From assembly GCF_030247195.1 (NCBI RefSeq), contig NC_080671.1:310001-374000 (forward strand): a DNA stretch of 64,000 bases, in the 5' to 3' direction. Shown here piece after piece: positions 33,590 through 44,690 of the stretch (the first letter of the stretch is position 1; every line of letters begins with the position of its first letter). The position numbers and the translations under genes are program-made. The notes below the pieces were generated by a model that ran no database searches, was not told the DNA's origin, and saw only the letters and a program-made list of their open reading frames with translations. Source of the stretch: Topomyia yanbarensis. Taxonomy: Eukaryota > Arthropoda > Insecta > Diptera > Culicidae.

Positions 33590-33760
33590 TTAAGTTTGTT
33601 TATTGGGGCTTTAACCTCCTGGTCGTTCGCCCGCGGTTCAAGTAAGAGGTATCAGATCTTGTAGACGAACATTGATTTTCTCATCATCCATATATATGAG
33701 AATCAACCACGTATTACAAGTTGCAAAATGACTGGTTTCGCCTAGGCTAATTTGTTGAGT
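33590..33760 (-). mobile_element. Retroposon 3' tail, minus strand
   Basis: On the minus strand the end reads CGCGGGCGAACGACCAGGAG then GTTAAAGCCCCAATAAACAA. It matches the plus-strand tail at 13655-13705. Only the tail is recognised. Confidence 0.5.
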
Positions 33761-34253
33761 AACATAAGTACTGAATGCCTGACAAGGTAGAACTCGTTAA
33801 AGGCGATGTTCGTAAGCATAACCTCTATTTTCACCTTCAGCAAATATTCCCCATCATGAAATTCGGTTATGCAAAAATTCCAGAAGTCAATAGCCTCCTC
33901 GTTTGGCTGGAGCACCACTTCTTGCTTCTACGATTCAATCATCCGACGGATCACCCCAGCAAGAATTAAAGTAACAGTTTCTTTTGTTCTTCCGACGAGT
34001 CACACAATATGAAAGGAAGTGTGTTATCAGACTCGGCATACTGAGTAGATATCGTGACCGATGTCTTCGGTGGCTCGAAATAGCAATCTTCCTCACCATT
34101 CTCCCATTAATTTGTTGAAACCAAACAAGATACAATTTTTTTACGAGTTACCGAAAAACATGTTGCTTCTTAAATTTATTTTTGAAAAGTTTCGGGGGGG
34201 GGGGGGGGCTTTAGCCCCCTAGCCCCCCCTCTGGCTACGTGCCTGGACAATGA

Positions 34254-37200
34254 TGTCGTCGTTGCTACTATGCCCTTCCCTGCATACAAACCGCCAGTTT
34301 CCGTTTTGACGCATGCTATGATCTCCTATAAAAAGACCGAACAGTGCCAATAAATATTAATATGCGATTCTGCGTACTCACAATAGTTTTTCACTACGAG
34401 TGGTTGCTTTGTTATTTCATTATACACACGTAGTTCGACCGGTGTATTTCTCTAGCAACAATAAACCATCGTAGCAGGTGGAAGTTCTACGTTAATAAGT
34501 ACATGCTCTATTTATGGTGACGATCACCCCGATATTGCTTACAGATTCATCAGCCTCTGCTCCAAAAACTTCTCACAACTTAAAATAATCGCTTTTCACT
34601 CACTCGCGCGCCTCCTCCCCGCGAGATGCGAGTAAATTATCCGACCACAAACTATTACGAAGCCAAAGTTCTGGAATCAATTTATTTTCAATCTCATTCC
34701 CGATGATTGACTTCGCCAAAACCCCAACATGCAGCAGTCGCAGTCGTTGGTGGGTGTTGAAATCGGCGAACAAATGCACTCCCGGCTTGGTTTGGCCTGG
34801 TGTGGTCTGATCCTGGCTCAGCTCGGCTCAGCTTGACGCGGTGTGCAAAGTGATAGCGCGCCACCGGTTGTTTGGTGATTCGGGGCAAGTTGAAAGAAAA
34901 ACTTTTCTCATCTATCACTGACAGGCGTGTCACGATCAGCTGCTGGAAGAGCTGCTGCGGAAGAGAGCAGAAAGGAGGACTTACTCTGGGAAATTTTTCT
35001 TCACTGTATAGTGAATGCATACAATCAGAGCGCGCTGTTGGGCTCAATAACCACCGACCACTTTGCGGAAAAAGTTTGTTTATTGAACGGTGAATACTCA
35101 TCTGGAGGCTGGAGGAATTTAGCATTTTTTTTTTGGTTGAAGAGTTTGTCAGAGATATCGCGGAGTAGCTTGAGGTGAATTTGCTGTTCTCAAAAGTTCC
35201 ATCCTCTGAGCCAATGATTGATTTTCTATTCTATTTTAATACTGAATACATTTGTAGATGAGAATTTATCCACTATCACTTTCGCGAAGGACACCCTACT
35301 GTTATCCCTTTTCGTTCAACTTTCAGTACTGGAAAGTATTCACTTGGAAGCAACCATGCAGCAAGGATTTATCAGAAACATGAATTTCCGCTAAATTTAC
35401 TGCTCGGAAAAGTTTCTTGGCTGTAGGAACCGAGTCACTTCAGCAGGCCAACGGGGGTCCGGGAAAACTCTGCTCCAGGAATTTTAGTGACATTGCTTGG
35501 TATCGAGTTCTATTCCGGTACGAGGTGTGAACTAGGTCAACTCAAACAAATTCAAATCCAAAATTACATTCTGTAGTTTTGGTGAATGTGAAGCATTTAC
35601 TACTTTAAATTGAATAAAGTTTGACACAGATCGCGAACGTGATTGAAACATTCTGCGACAAATAAAAACGGCCAACTCTTATCATATTTTTACTTTACAG
35701 TGTACTTATGTAAGTAATAAAATTTTCCAAGCGTTTCTCACATCGGCAGCTTGGCCAATAAAAGCGACTCTCAGGGAGTCCACACATGCACAAAATTGGT
35801 CTTCTGGTGGAATAAAGTCCTTCCCTTCCATCTGCTGTATCGGCTAATCAAAAATCACATCCAAACGTCGCAATTCAAATGTGTGCTCGGTAATATAAAA
35901 TTCCATTTGCTAACTTCCTGAGCACGTTTGTGCCTTCTGCCTTCTGTGAAGCAACCGCGCGATGCAAAGCAGAGTTTTTTCTTCTCGTTTCTTAGCGTTG
36001 GTCTTGAGGAGGGGGGGGTCAGTCCCCGGATGCAGCACCACGGAGCCAATTTCGTCACATCGTTTCGCATATGCTCACATCTTTTGCAAGGGAAATGAAT
36101 TCAGCTGCAGCAACCGCCCTCGTTACCGAACCGGCACAAGAAACTGCCACGATCTGGATGCAATTCAAAGCGATCTGTTTGAATTTTAATATCTTGTTGA
36201 TATTCGGCGACTCAGCTGGGTGACATGGGACGTCACGTGGGAGATAGTTTCCGTTTCGTACTCTTTCAATTGGAAAACGAAGATCGATTCGACCCACGAG
36301 ACGGTTGTTTCTTTCGGTTTCCGGGAGTGGGAGTTTGTTTCAAAATTTACTTCGGCTGTATGGGAATGAGACCGAATAGAGGTTTGATTAAACAATTTTG
36401 GGTGAGGATTCAGATCGAATATTGGATTAGAAAAATCTCCTTTGCTATTTTGCTCTTTCGTTTAATTACTAATTTTCCGTTTCCTGTCTTGGTCATATTC
36501 TAATTCCCTTTTTACTTATCCCTTTCCCCATTTATCAATTTCCTTAATTACTTGTTTCATATTTTTCTTGTTCTCATTCTATAATATTTTCTTTACTCAT
36601 TTTTGTGGTAAAATTTTATTTTAATTACAGTCTTTCAGGAGTACACTTTACCCTTATGTTAGTATTGAAAAAATGCAATTTTCTGCCCTCCAAAAAGGAT
36701 TAACAAAACTTTTCGAACTTTGTCCAATTGAATACAGAAACTTTGAATGGAGCCCTGTCTAACCGTATTGTCGCCCTCATTCTCCACTAATTTCCACCCC
36801 GTTTTAGTTACCTTTCACCTTATGAAACTGCAGCATTACCCTTCGTTCCGGAAAGCAGACAAATCTAATTTATCCTAAAACCAACTTTCCAACCTGAACT
36901 GTCGGTGGAAAAGCATCGGGAGATGTTCCATTACTTTGTCATTTACTATCTCAACGAAATTTGAAACTGGAGCATTCGAGCTTTAACCCAAACCGGTAAG
37001 CGGTGATGAATCCGCTTCGAAGTTCAATTGTTAAAGCTACAAATTGCTCCGATCCCGAGCAACGTGCAAGGTGGCTTCCGATCTAACCGGTGCACGTGGC
37101 ATGTCAGTGGGTTTCAATCAATATTGATTGAAATCAATAACGCTGAAGAACCCGGCTAGGCTATAAATAAGGCGCGCAATAAATGGAGGAACCATAAAAG

Positions 37201-37974
37201 CTCACGGGTAAAAAATTGTCTCCCGTTGATCCTGGAGCACTGTAGGAACAGTTGAATGGATTCCGAGTTCTCGTGCGGGAATTTTTGGGGAACGATGTCA
37301 AAGTAGGGGAAGGGGCTTATCCCGTGATTCATTCTTGCCATGGAACACGGGGACTCTTTTGAGGAGTAAAACTGCTTCCTAGAAGAGGAAAAAAGGTAAA
37401 CCCCATTTTCAATCGCTAAATTTTGGTGATTCGAAGGTAGTGGAAGCGCAATAATAAATAAAATTTATTATAAGAGAGTGATTTATATATTGCCGTTTGG
37501 CAATAAAGAGACGAGCAGAATCACGCCTGAGAATAAATCCATTTGAGAAGGGTTGTGAGAATGAAGCTGGAGATTCAATTCAACTAAATCGATGGCAATA
37601 ATCCAGAAATCTGTGCATTTTTGAACCAAAGCTAAGTTGAACTCCCTTGACTCTGTAAATGTGGCCGGCATTAGGTTGACGATTTTGAGAGTGAACATAA
37701 GCTGCATTTCTAAACACAGGTCGTACCTCAATTTAAAAAAAAATATGCCTCAGAAAGACATTTTTTTGACATTACTCCAGATCCCGATATTTCATAACAT
37801 TATAGGACATATTTTTCCGGGTGATAGGGACTTTTTTCGATGTGATACAACTGTATATCAAGATCAATATTTTTAGGAACAGTGACCTTGTTTGTAGATT
37901 GCTCATTGCGGTGCATATTATTACATTCGAATCATCAGTCCAAATGCCATCACGGCATTCTGGTTATGTCCCAG
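34254..37974. other. Mostly non-repetitive DNA, no gene assigned
   Basis: This is the longest stretch without recognisable repeats. Open frames of up to 143 codons (34694-35125, -) lack known domains. A CAG/GGCT-rich patch lies near 34790-34840. At 36226-36240 the sequence GGGACGTCACGTGGG combines an ACGTCA half-site with a CACGTG E-box, a possible regulatory site. This region may flank or lie within a host gene, but I see no exon I can defend. Confidence 0.3.
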
Positions 37975-38700
37975 ACATTATCCACTGTACGCTGACGGAG
38001 AGGTCCCAGACGAAAGAAGTTCTCCCGATACCTCCCGATACAGATTTGGTTTCAATACTACAACTTCTTGAGCCCGTTGGCTCCGTGACCGGTGCCATTT
38101 AGCACCGCTACTCCTTTAAGCCCTTTAGTTCTCTTCTTGGGTCATTTGCCACTACTTCCTTGATGATCCATTCAGCTCCTCGACTTGTTCGCGAACAACT
38201 CGGTCTATTCCCTGACGATGGATCTGACCTACTCCGACAGAGAATTCCCCGGCGAGAGAAGTTCTCCCGAGATCGAGCTAATCAGCTAGGTGCCGAGGTC
38301 AGTTCGGCGATTCTGGTGAAGCAGGGTGTCCGGTGCACTGGTGCGCCGATGACCCGCGACTAGTGGTGTCTCGTCGCTGTCTACTCAGTCTAATCCCCAG
38401 CGGTGAATCTAGCTTACGCTAACGGAGAGTTCCCTGGCGAAAAAAGTTCTCCCAATATCGATTCTTCTTTGGTTTTCGCAATTTTTCTATCGGAACAACC
38501 GGTGGGGTGCCGTGGTCGGTCTGACGAATCCGCATGGAGTGTGACGTCCAGTTCGCTGGCGTTTCGATGACTCATACTCGCTGCTCTGTTGCAGTCTACT
38601 CGACTAGTCCTCGGTGGTGAATCTAGCTTATTCCTGCGGAGAGTTCCCTGGCGGTGATTGCTCTCCCGAAACCGTTGTTCGATGTCCATTCCGTTGTAAG
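37975..38700. repeat. Tandem repeat, about 210-bp unit, four diverged copies
   Basis: Unit cores begin near 37975, 38205, 38400 and 38610. Each has a GAATCTAGCTTACGC-like segment, then ACGGAGAGTTCCCTGGCGAA, then a GTTCTCCCGATA-like segment. Units are diverged in length and sequence. The pattern AGTTCTCCCGATAC is shared with the GTATTTCTCCCGATACC block of family E. Confidence 0.65.
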
Positions 38701-38717
38701 ACGGTCGTGATCTACAT

Positions 38718-38951
38718 CAGCGGTTCTCAACCTTTTTCGTACCACGGACTTCTTAGATATCACACTGGGTTGCTGCGGACCCCCATAGATAAACATCAAT
38801 TTTGTATGCTATCAATATGTCATTTTCAATTTGTTAGGAAACATGACGTGAAATTTCAATATGCACTCGGAAAATATTTTTTTTTCGCGGACTCCCAGCA
38901 ATGACTTCGCGGCCCCTTAGGGGTCCGCGGACCCCAGGTTGAGAATCACTG
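38718..38951. mobile_element. Charlie-like hAT MITE, 234 bp
   Basis: Termini are CAGCGGTTCTCAACCTTTTT at 38718 and the complement of CAGTGATTCTCAACCTGGGG ending at 38951. The flanking 8 bp ATCTACAT (38710-38717) and ATCAATAT (38952-38959) match at six positions, compatible with an aged hAT duplication. CAGNGGTTCTCAACC termini are characteristic of Charlie-type hAT elements. Noncoding. Confidence 0.8.
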
Positions 38952-38954
38952 ATC

Positions 38955-40560
38955 AATATCATATCTCTGTTTACTGCGTTCCACGTCTTTACGTCGCTTG
39001 TCATTCTGTAGGCTACATTATCCGGGTTGATGTCCGGTCCTACCGTTTTAAGTAGCTCCCTGCACGTCACTTCAAACCTCGGATTTTCAAAGACTCTCCT
39101 CGGACATTCGAAGACTTCAAACCTCGGACATTCAAAGACGCTCCGGTGTCTCCTCGACGATCTCACACTCCAAGCACAGTGTTGACGTTGCGTACCCACA
39201 CCGATGAAGATACTCCTTAAGCAGCCGTGGCTCGGTAGGAGCTGTTTCAGGTGGAAGGTCATCTCTCCGTGCTTTCTATTGACCCACGCCGACAGGTTTG
39301 GATGAGCCGGTAGGTCCACTTTCCTTTCTCCGTATTGTCCAATTCCTGCTACCACGTCACCATCGAATCGATTCTCATCATCTTCCTCACGTTTCTGGCG
39401 TTTCATTGTTTGTAGCACTTGATATCCTCCGTCAGGGTAATGCAGATGGGGATCATCTCGGCGACAAAGCATACTGCCTCCGGTACGCAATCGCAGCTCG
39501 TACGACCAGCAATCGAAGCATCCTGTTCAACTTTTCGCGGTTTCATTGTCTCCGTCACCGACACCTCCATTTCTTCAAGTGTCTCACCGTTAGTGACACA
39601 TCGTCCACGAAACCAACGATTTTCACTTTCCTGGGAAGCCGCAGTGTTAAGACTCCATCGTACATCCCATTCCAAAGTGTTGGACAGAGAATGGAGCCCT
39701 GAGGAACGCCCGCTGTGACTCGCATTGCCTATTGCCCGTTTGTTCGTCTGGTACAGCAGTGCTCTACTCTAGAAGTAGCTCTTCAGGATCTGGCTCATTC
39801 TTTTATGCCACGCTGCGGCATTGGTCTATTCGAGGCTGGATGGCTCGGTGACTCCCCACACTTTGGCAGCAACATCAGTTTCTGCACCTTCTTCATTTCG
39901 GGGATTACCATCATCTAAAGACTTCAGCAGTAGCATCCAGAACATGTCCGGATATGCCAGGATCGCTGCTTTCAGTGCCACGGTTGGTATTCCATCCGGA
40001 CCGGGGGTTTTCTTTGATTTTAGTCACATCGACGCTTCTTTGAGCTCGTCGTTAGTCACTTACCACTCGGCTGTGTTACCTCCTTCTTTTTCACCGTACG
40101 GTGTCGGTGACCAGGTAGTTGAATCGTGATTCAGGAAGAGACCCTCAACGATTATCTTTAGCTTACCCGGGTATATTTCACCTGGTGTCGACGGACCCTC
40201 GTCTTCGTCATGACGACTCAGTACGCGTCATCCAGCGATTGGCGTTTATTTCACAGCACATCTGCTTATTGCAATTGGCTTGCTAAGCTTGATCTCCCGT
40301 CCTTACCTTCTCGAAACGTCGCTTGCACTCCTCTCTCACTCTCCGATCCTACGCTCTAAGCCCACCTTCTGGATCTGAGACAAGCTGCGTGTAGCGTACT
40401 GAGCTACTCATTTAACCCGTAAGCTGCACGCCGTCAACTGCATGGCCCTAGTTTTCATGACATTGTAACGTCACAAGCCGTCACAATCCTTCTTGTTAGA
40501 TCAGCCGCATCAACGTACTTGATTCCGTTGTTCGCCGAAGTAACTCAACAAACAGGTTTT
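38955..40560 (-). pseudogene. R1-type LINE, RT and C-terminal region, multiply frame-shifted
   Basis: Pieces in order on the minus strand: KKTPGPDGIPTVALKAAILA (about 40020-39960, RT entry), AGVPQGSILCPTLWN (motif B, about 39715), VGFVDDVSL-type motif C (about 39620; catalytic pair Asp-Asp), GETLEEMEVSVTETM (about 39580), then the C-terminal AHPNLSAWVNRKHGEMTFHL (about 39300) with LLPSHGCLRS and VFECPRFEV (about 39120), ending VAYRMTSDVKTWNAVNRD near 38960. This is typical of R1-clade ORF2. The DNA between motifs needs several frame changes and includes a local duplication of the FECPRFEV segment. The endonuclease is not clearly preserved. A hAT MITE sits immediately after the C-terminus. Confidence 0.8.
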
Positions 40561-41070
40561 CGTTAAAGGCTTTCGTCTTCCACTTTAGCTTGCAGCCCGT
40601 CCTTCTTCGTGCTGCAGCAGGGTTCCATTGGCCGATGCGGTAGCGATGGTCTCTATGGGGATACTACCCATGATCGCATAGTTGTCCCGTTTTCTATGGG
40701 ATTTCCTATCTTTATGGGACTGATATGCGATCATGGGCAGGATACTTCTCTCAAACTCTACAGTCCATGTTCGCCGTCAGTCAAGGACTACAGAATGTGG
40801 CGAAATTTCTCTCGGTACCGATATCAGTTTCGTGAACCAATAAGCTCCCAGCTCCTCGCTTCGCCGCGATCTACTTGTTATAGTCCTCGGCGGTTGAGCT
40901 AGCCTCCACAACGTGCCGTCAGGTAGGTGTCGAATCTGCAGCGAATTTTCACTACAAGGAAATATTTTCACAAGATAACTTTCGCAAATGAACCTTTGAG
41001 AATTTCATTTAAAATATTAGGTATATTTTTGTTTAACATATTGTTTTTTTTAAATTCTCCAAAATATTTC
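40561..41070. other. Degraded sequence upstream of the R1 fragment
   Basis: It may contain eroded R1 coding DNA, but I could not place motifs. It includes an inverted repeat: CCCATGATCGCATA at 40667-40680 and its exact complement at 40724-40737, with inner GTCCC/GGGAC pairs. Confidence 0.4.
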
Positions 41071-41123
41071 GGGGGGGGGGGGGGGGTTTCGTCCCCAAAA
41101 CCACCTCCGCTACTACGCCACTG
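41071..41123 (-). mobile_element. hAT-type terminus with G16 tract
   Basis: G16 (41071-41086) is followed by TTTCGTCCCCAAAACC and ends CTACTACGCCACTG at 41123. Read inverted, the end is CAGTGGCGTAGTAG. This has the same plan as the right end of the 30246-34245 element. The expected duplicate of ATCCACAT was not found upstream. Confidence 0.45.
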
Positions 41124-41589
41124 ATCCACATAACCAGGATGTAGGATGCTATAAAACTTTAAATGCTACTTGGGACGAGCGTGACTATGACTAACTCCAT
41201 GTGTGGGTACCTTTTACTGCTCCAAAAACTATAGGCAGGAGAGATTTCTTATAAAAGTTTAAATTTTTCTCTTGAGAATATACCAGCTCGAGGACGCTCT
41301 GACACAAAGTCTTGGAGATAAAACAAAAAATTTACAACGCTTCTAGGAACTCCGAAAGTCTCATGTCATTTCAACCAGATATTCAACTTAGTGCAAAACT
41401 CGTTGATCACTGGCAACTAGAATATTGCGGAACTTTTCCTGGGAAGACTTCAGCGCCTTTGGTGGGGTCTCAGTTGTGCACTACCCTGGTGTATTATGTC
41501 CTGAGCGCTGCGGGTTGTCATCATGCAGCAAATATGCTACGCCGCGTTTGGTGTTTACTCTGTCTTAACTCAGACTAATTTTATTTCAA
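41124..41589. other. No recognised gene
   Basis: No known motif; the 88-codon frame at 41312-41578 is unsupported. Confidence 0.35.
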
Positions 41590-42000
41590 TCACATAATCT
41601 AACCGAGGCCTCGCGACGGCGGTGGCTACGTGACCCTTTGTGCAGAGTCAGCATAATCATCGGTCGTCGCCCGAGTGGCGCGATCGACATCAATGCTGAC
41701 TCGATATGCTTATGTTTCACGTTCCGCTAAACGTTTCTGATCGGGGGACGTATCCACCACACGCCCTATCTATTTTTATTAAAATTTTATGTTCTAACTT
41801 ATAAATTTTTATCGTTGATTATATACATATATTCGATAAGGTAGTTATTCGTAATATTATTATTTTATGTTTATTTTGTCTACACGATATGTGTTTTTGT
41901 TGAATAAATGTATTTATTAACTATGCAGAATGTCTATTATTCATTTCTTCAATGTAGTTATATACTGTGTTCTACATCCTATATCCACCACACGTCCATA
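41590..42000 (-). mobile_element. Candidate LTR region of the gypsy element
   Basis: It lies just downstream (minus strand) of the integrase fragment. The phrase GTGTGGTGGATA occurs twice (near 41990 and 41755), a plausible LTR edge followed by a partial duplicate. The second LTR is not present in the window, so the limits are a guess. Confidence 0.3.
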
Positions 42001-42219
42001 ACAGTCAATCCTTGAAGGGGATTGTTCTGTTCTTATGTACAGTCTCTAATGTTCCATATCTATCTATAAAACATTTGGTCCCAGGTCTTGGATAACCTCG
42101 AATGTACCTTCATTAATGTTATCAAGTTTATTAATATCACATTTTTAACGAAAAACCTTTTGATTTTCCTGATATACAATTTTCTTGGCAGTTATTTCTG
42201 AACTCGCACTCTGTTCTGA

Positions 42220-42676
42220 TTAGTTTGCTACAAGTTTGTTTCTTGCATATTGATGTGCTTTTTGTAATCGGTACTTTAGTTCTTTTGCATAATCCTCGAA
42301 ATTATATATTGGATCAGGATGCTGATTCGTTAGTGAAGGTAAAATACATTTTCTCCCGAATAATAATTCATACGGGCTATATCCATGGCTAGAATGTACT
42401 GTCGTATTGTACATAAATGTCCAATACGGTATCCAATCTGACCATGTAAAGGGGTCATTATTGAGGTTGGCTCTTAGAAAGTTCCCTAATGTTTTGTGTG
42501 AATTTTCTAAGGCTCCAATTGACTCGTGATGATAAGCAGTACTAGTTAATTTGTTTATTTCTAGCAAATCTGCTACATCTCTCATGACTTGTACTATAAA
42601 CTCGCTTCCTTTGTCTGTCGCAATAGTTTTTGGAATACCGTAATTTAAAATTGCTGATGAAAAATGTAGATGGTAT
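42220..42676 (-). pseudogene. Ty3/gypsy integrase core fragment
   Basis: This part of the DDE integrase inserts retrotransposon DNA. The frame is open from 42676: NYGIPKTIATDKGSEFI carries the second catalytic Asp, and HHESIGALENSHKTLGNFLR carries the catalytic Glu (ESIGALE). It is followed by IPYWTFMYNTTVHSSHGYSP and YELLFGRK, the usual end of the core. The zinc-binding N-terminal part and the first Asp are missing. The sequence breaks at 42676 against an unrelated block that separates it from RNase H by 4.7 kb. Confidence 0.88.
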
Positions 42677-42967
42677 GAAGCACTGAGTCAAAATTGTAAC
42701 TTTTTATTTTTCGCACAATCATATTTTCGGCTGACATAATCTTCTATACTTGATAGTTATTGTTTGTGTTGGCTACTGTCTTCACGAGCTTGCATCCATC
42801 CATCCTGCGGCATTTGAATAGTTTTGGATATTTTATTGTACAACTAAGTGTTCTTTTTAAAATGTGGACTTATTCGTTGGAAAAGTTTTGTTTTGTCTGT
42901 GGTGAGTACATATTTAACAAATTAAAGGAATTTTCGCCTTCTGCTTCAACATTACGTGGCTAGTGCT

Positions 42968-43070
42968 ACAATCCCACTGAGTTCCGATAGGGACCCGAAT
43001 ATTTGATGACTGGCCTATGAGACCAGTGCTACACCCTCTAAACCGCCGCACCAGGGCAGGGACTGCTAAA
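42968..43070 (-). pseudogene. tRNA-Met-like relic (SINE head or tRNA pseudogene)
   Basis: On the minus strand CTGGTCTCATAGGCCAG forms a 5-bp stem and a 7-base loop, CTCATAG, with CAT in the anticodon position preceded by T and followed by A. A D-arm-like GGTTTAGAGGGTGTAGCAC precedes it and TTCGGGTCCCTATCGG follows in the T-arm position, but the T stem does not pair well and no acceptor stem closes. It is most likely a tRNA-derived retroposon. Confidence 0.45.
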
Positions 43071-44507
43071 ATCACAAAATGTCCATTTCGCTCAACGTGC
43101 AATAGCATCAACATTTTTCATTCGATGTTAGTGATATTAGGCTTAAAATTAACGTAAACATATTATCTGTCATCTTAGATTCTAAAAGGTCTGAAAAAAG
43201 ATTTGTTCTTTTGTAAAAAAATCATTTAAAAATGAGTAACTTTTAAAAATGCTCAAAAATGCACTTTTTTTTAAAAATTTGGACGCTTGCAGCACTAAAA
43301 ATTTTACATATGAACGACACATATTATATGTTTTTGAAAAGGGCATCTCGGCACCTTTCAACCTGCATATTGATTATATTATTTGGATGATTTTGACACG
43401 AAATATTGACTAAAAACTACAAAAAGTGCTCAAAAACGATTTTTTTTAGAAAATCACAAAATCGCTTCTTTGAACAAAAAAATAAATATTGTTTTCGTGT
43501 GCAGCGACCCAAAATTAGTCTAAAAATACTTTTTCTTGAAGTTTTATTTTTCTTGTAAACTAGTGTTATCGCTCTGCAGTACGATAACCACCTCACTTTG
43601 ATTTATTTTTTCGCACACACACTTCAAATCTGCTGACAATTGCCTGAACTGCAGTGCGGTAAAATATCAATTTCAAACGAAAATAATCGTTTCAAGTGAA
43701 ACTTCGAGCCTTTCACTGTAAACATACCACCACTATATCAGTTGAGTTCGGCTGCCGTCTTCGTTTGAGTCACTCAAAGTTCACTGTCAATTGAATAACA
43801 GGTTCTAGTCATTTGACGTTTTTGCCTGTTTAGTTTCTATTGAACACCAACCTCACATTAGCACGGTCTCAGCTAATGGAAGTGAACCATTCCAATGAAC
43901 CACTCACAAATGAATATTGTAACAAACGACTAGCTCAATCGGGTTTTATTTCACCCAGGGTCGGCTTTCACACTACTCAAGGGAGGACTCACAACCTTGA
44001 CTTACCTGATAGCACTTTTAACGAACGAAACAGATCGACATTTAAGACAGACATAAGGCTCAATGAAAAAGAAAGGTATACAAAGCAAAAGAGATACATT
44101 TTAACTTATATATTTAGCTTTCTTACATGGCGTATACTGTCGTCAGGAACTGTTGGGGCCCTTGCTGCTTCGATGGTGGAGAGAGGGTGAGGAGCTGGAA
44201 CATTTTGTTGCTGCACACTGGGAGTGGATTCGTAGATGTGGATAGAGCTATCCTAAGCTTGAATGAAGCACACCGTCAACTCGGTAGGTGATGTGACGAT
44301 GGCCGCTCGGGGAAATTGTAACGGTTGCTCTATCCACGGTGCTCGCAGACGCCGGGGGAACTCATCAGTCCAGGTATAGACCCAAACGTCCAAAACGGTC
44401 GTTCCCGCACTTAGCGAAAGCGTGTGACTCGGCGATAGCGTAAGTCTCACCGGCCACCAGCGCCTTTTTGGTGTCCAAGGGTTGAGTACACGTGGTGGGA
44501 CTGGATA
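43071..44507. other. No recognised gene
   Basis: AT-rich to 43560, then moderately GC. The 116-codon frame at 43840-44190 has no motif. Confidence 0.35.
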
Positions 44508-44690
44508 GTCCTGATAACCTCCTTCGAACCACGCTGTCTACGGAGCTGATTCTGGCTTCGAAGGAACGGAGACTTTTCCCTGTCCGAGATGCGTACGAAT
44601 GTCACCGGGTCCTCGTGGTGGTGTTGCGTCGTCCTGATAACCTCCTTCGAATCTGCTATCTGGTCTCGAAGAAACGGAGACGTACCGCCG
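44508..44690. repeat. Direct repeat pair
   Basis: GTCCTGATAACCTCCTTCGA occurs at about 44510 and 44630. Each copy is followed 30-45 bases later by a TCGAAGAAACGGAGAC-like segment. The unit is about 120 bp, two copies, in a GC-richer block of unknown origin. Confidence 0.6.

Larger units (their letters stand above)
30246..34245. mobile_element. 4.0-kb hAT-type element with 8-bp target duplication
   Basis: Termini are CAGGCCCGTAGCCAG at 30246 and the complement of CAGGCACGTAGCCAG ending at 34245 (14 of 15 match). The flanking 8 bp GACAATGA at 30238-30245 is repeated exactly at 34246-34253, the duplication length made by hAT transposases. The right end carries a G15 tract (34194-34208) and a C-rich strand switch. 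No transposase was recognised inside. Much of the length is later insertions: a SINE, family A palindromes, a Helitron-like element and a LINE tail. The element is therefore non-autonomous as seen. Confidence 0.85.

Noticed and set aside
34694..35125. 143-codon minus-strand frame as a host exon
   Set aside because: No recognisable domain, and plus-strand frames overlap it. No splice structure could be argued.
36226..36240. ACGTCA/CACGTG composite as a definite promoter element
   Set aside because: A short motif of this kind occurs by chance and no transcript start or exon is evident beside it; it is mentioned only as a possibility.
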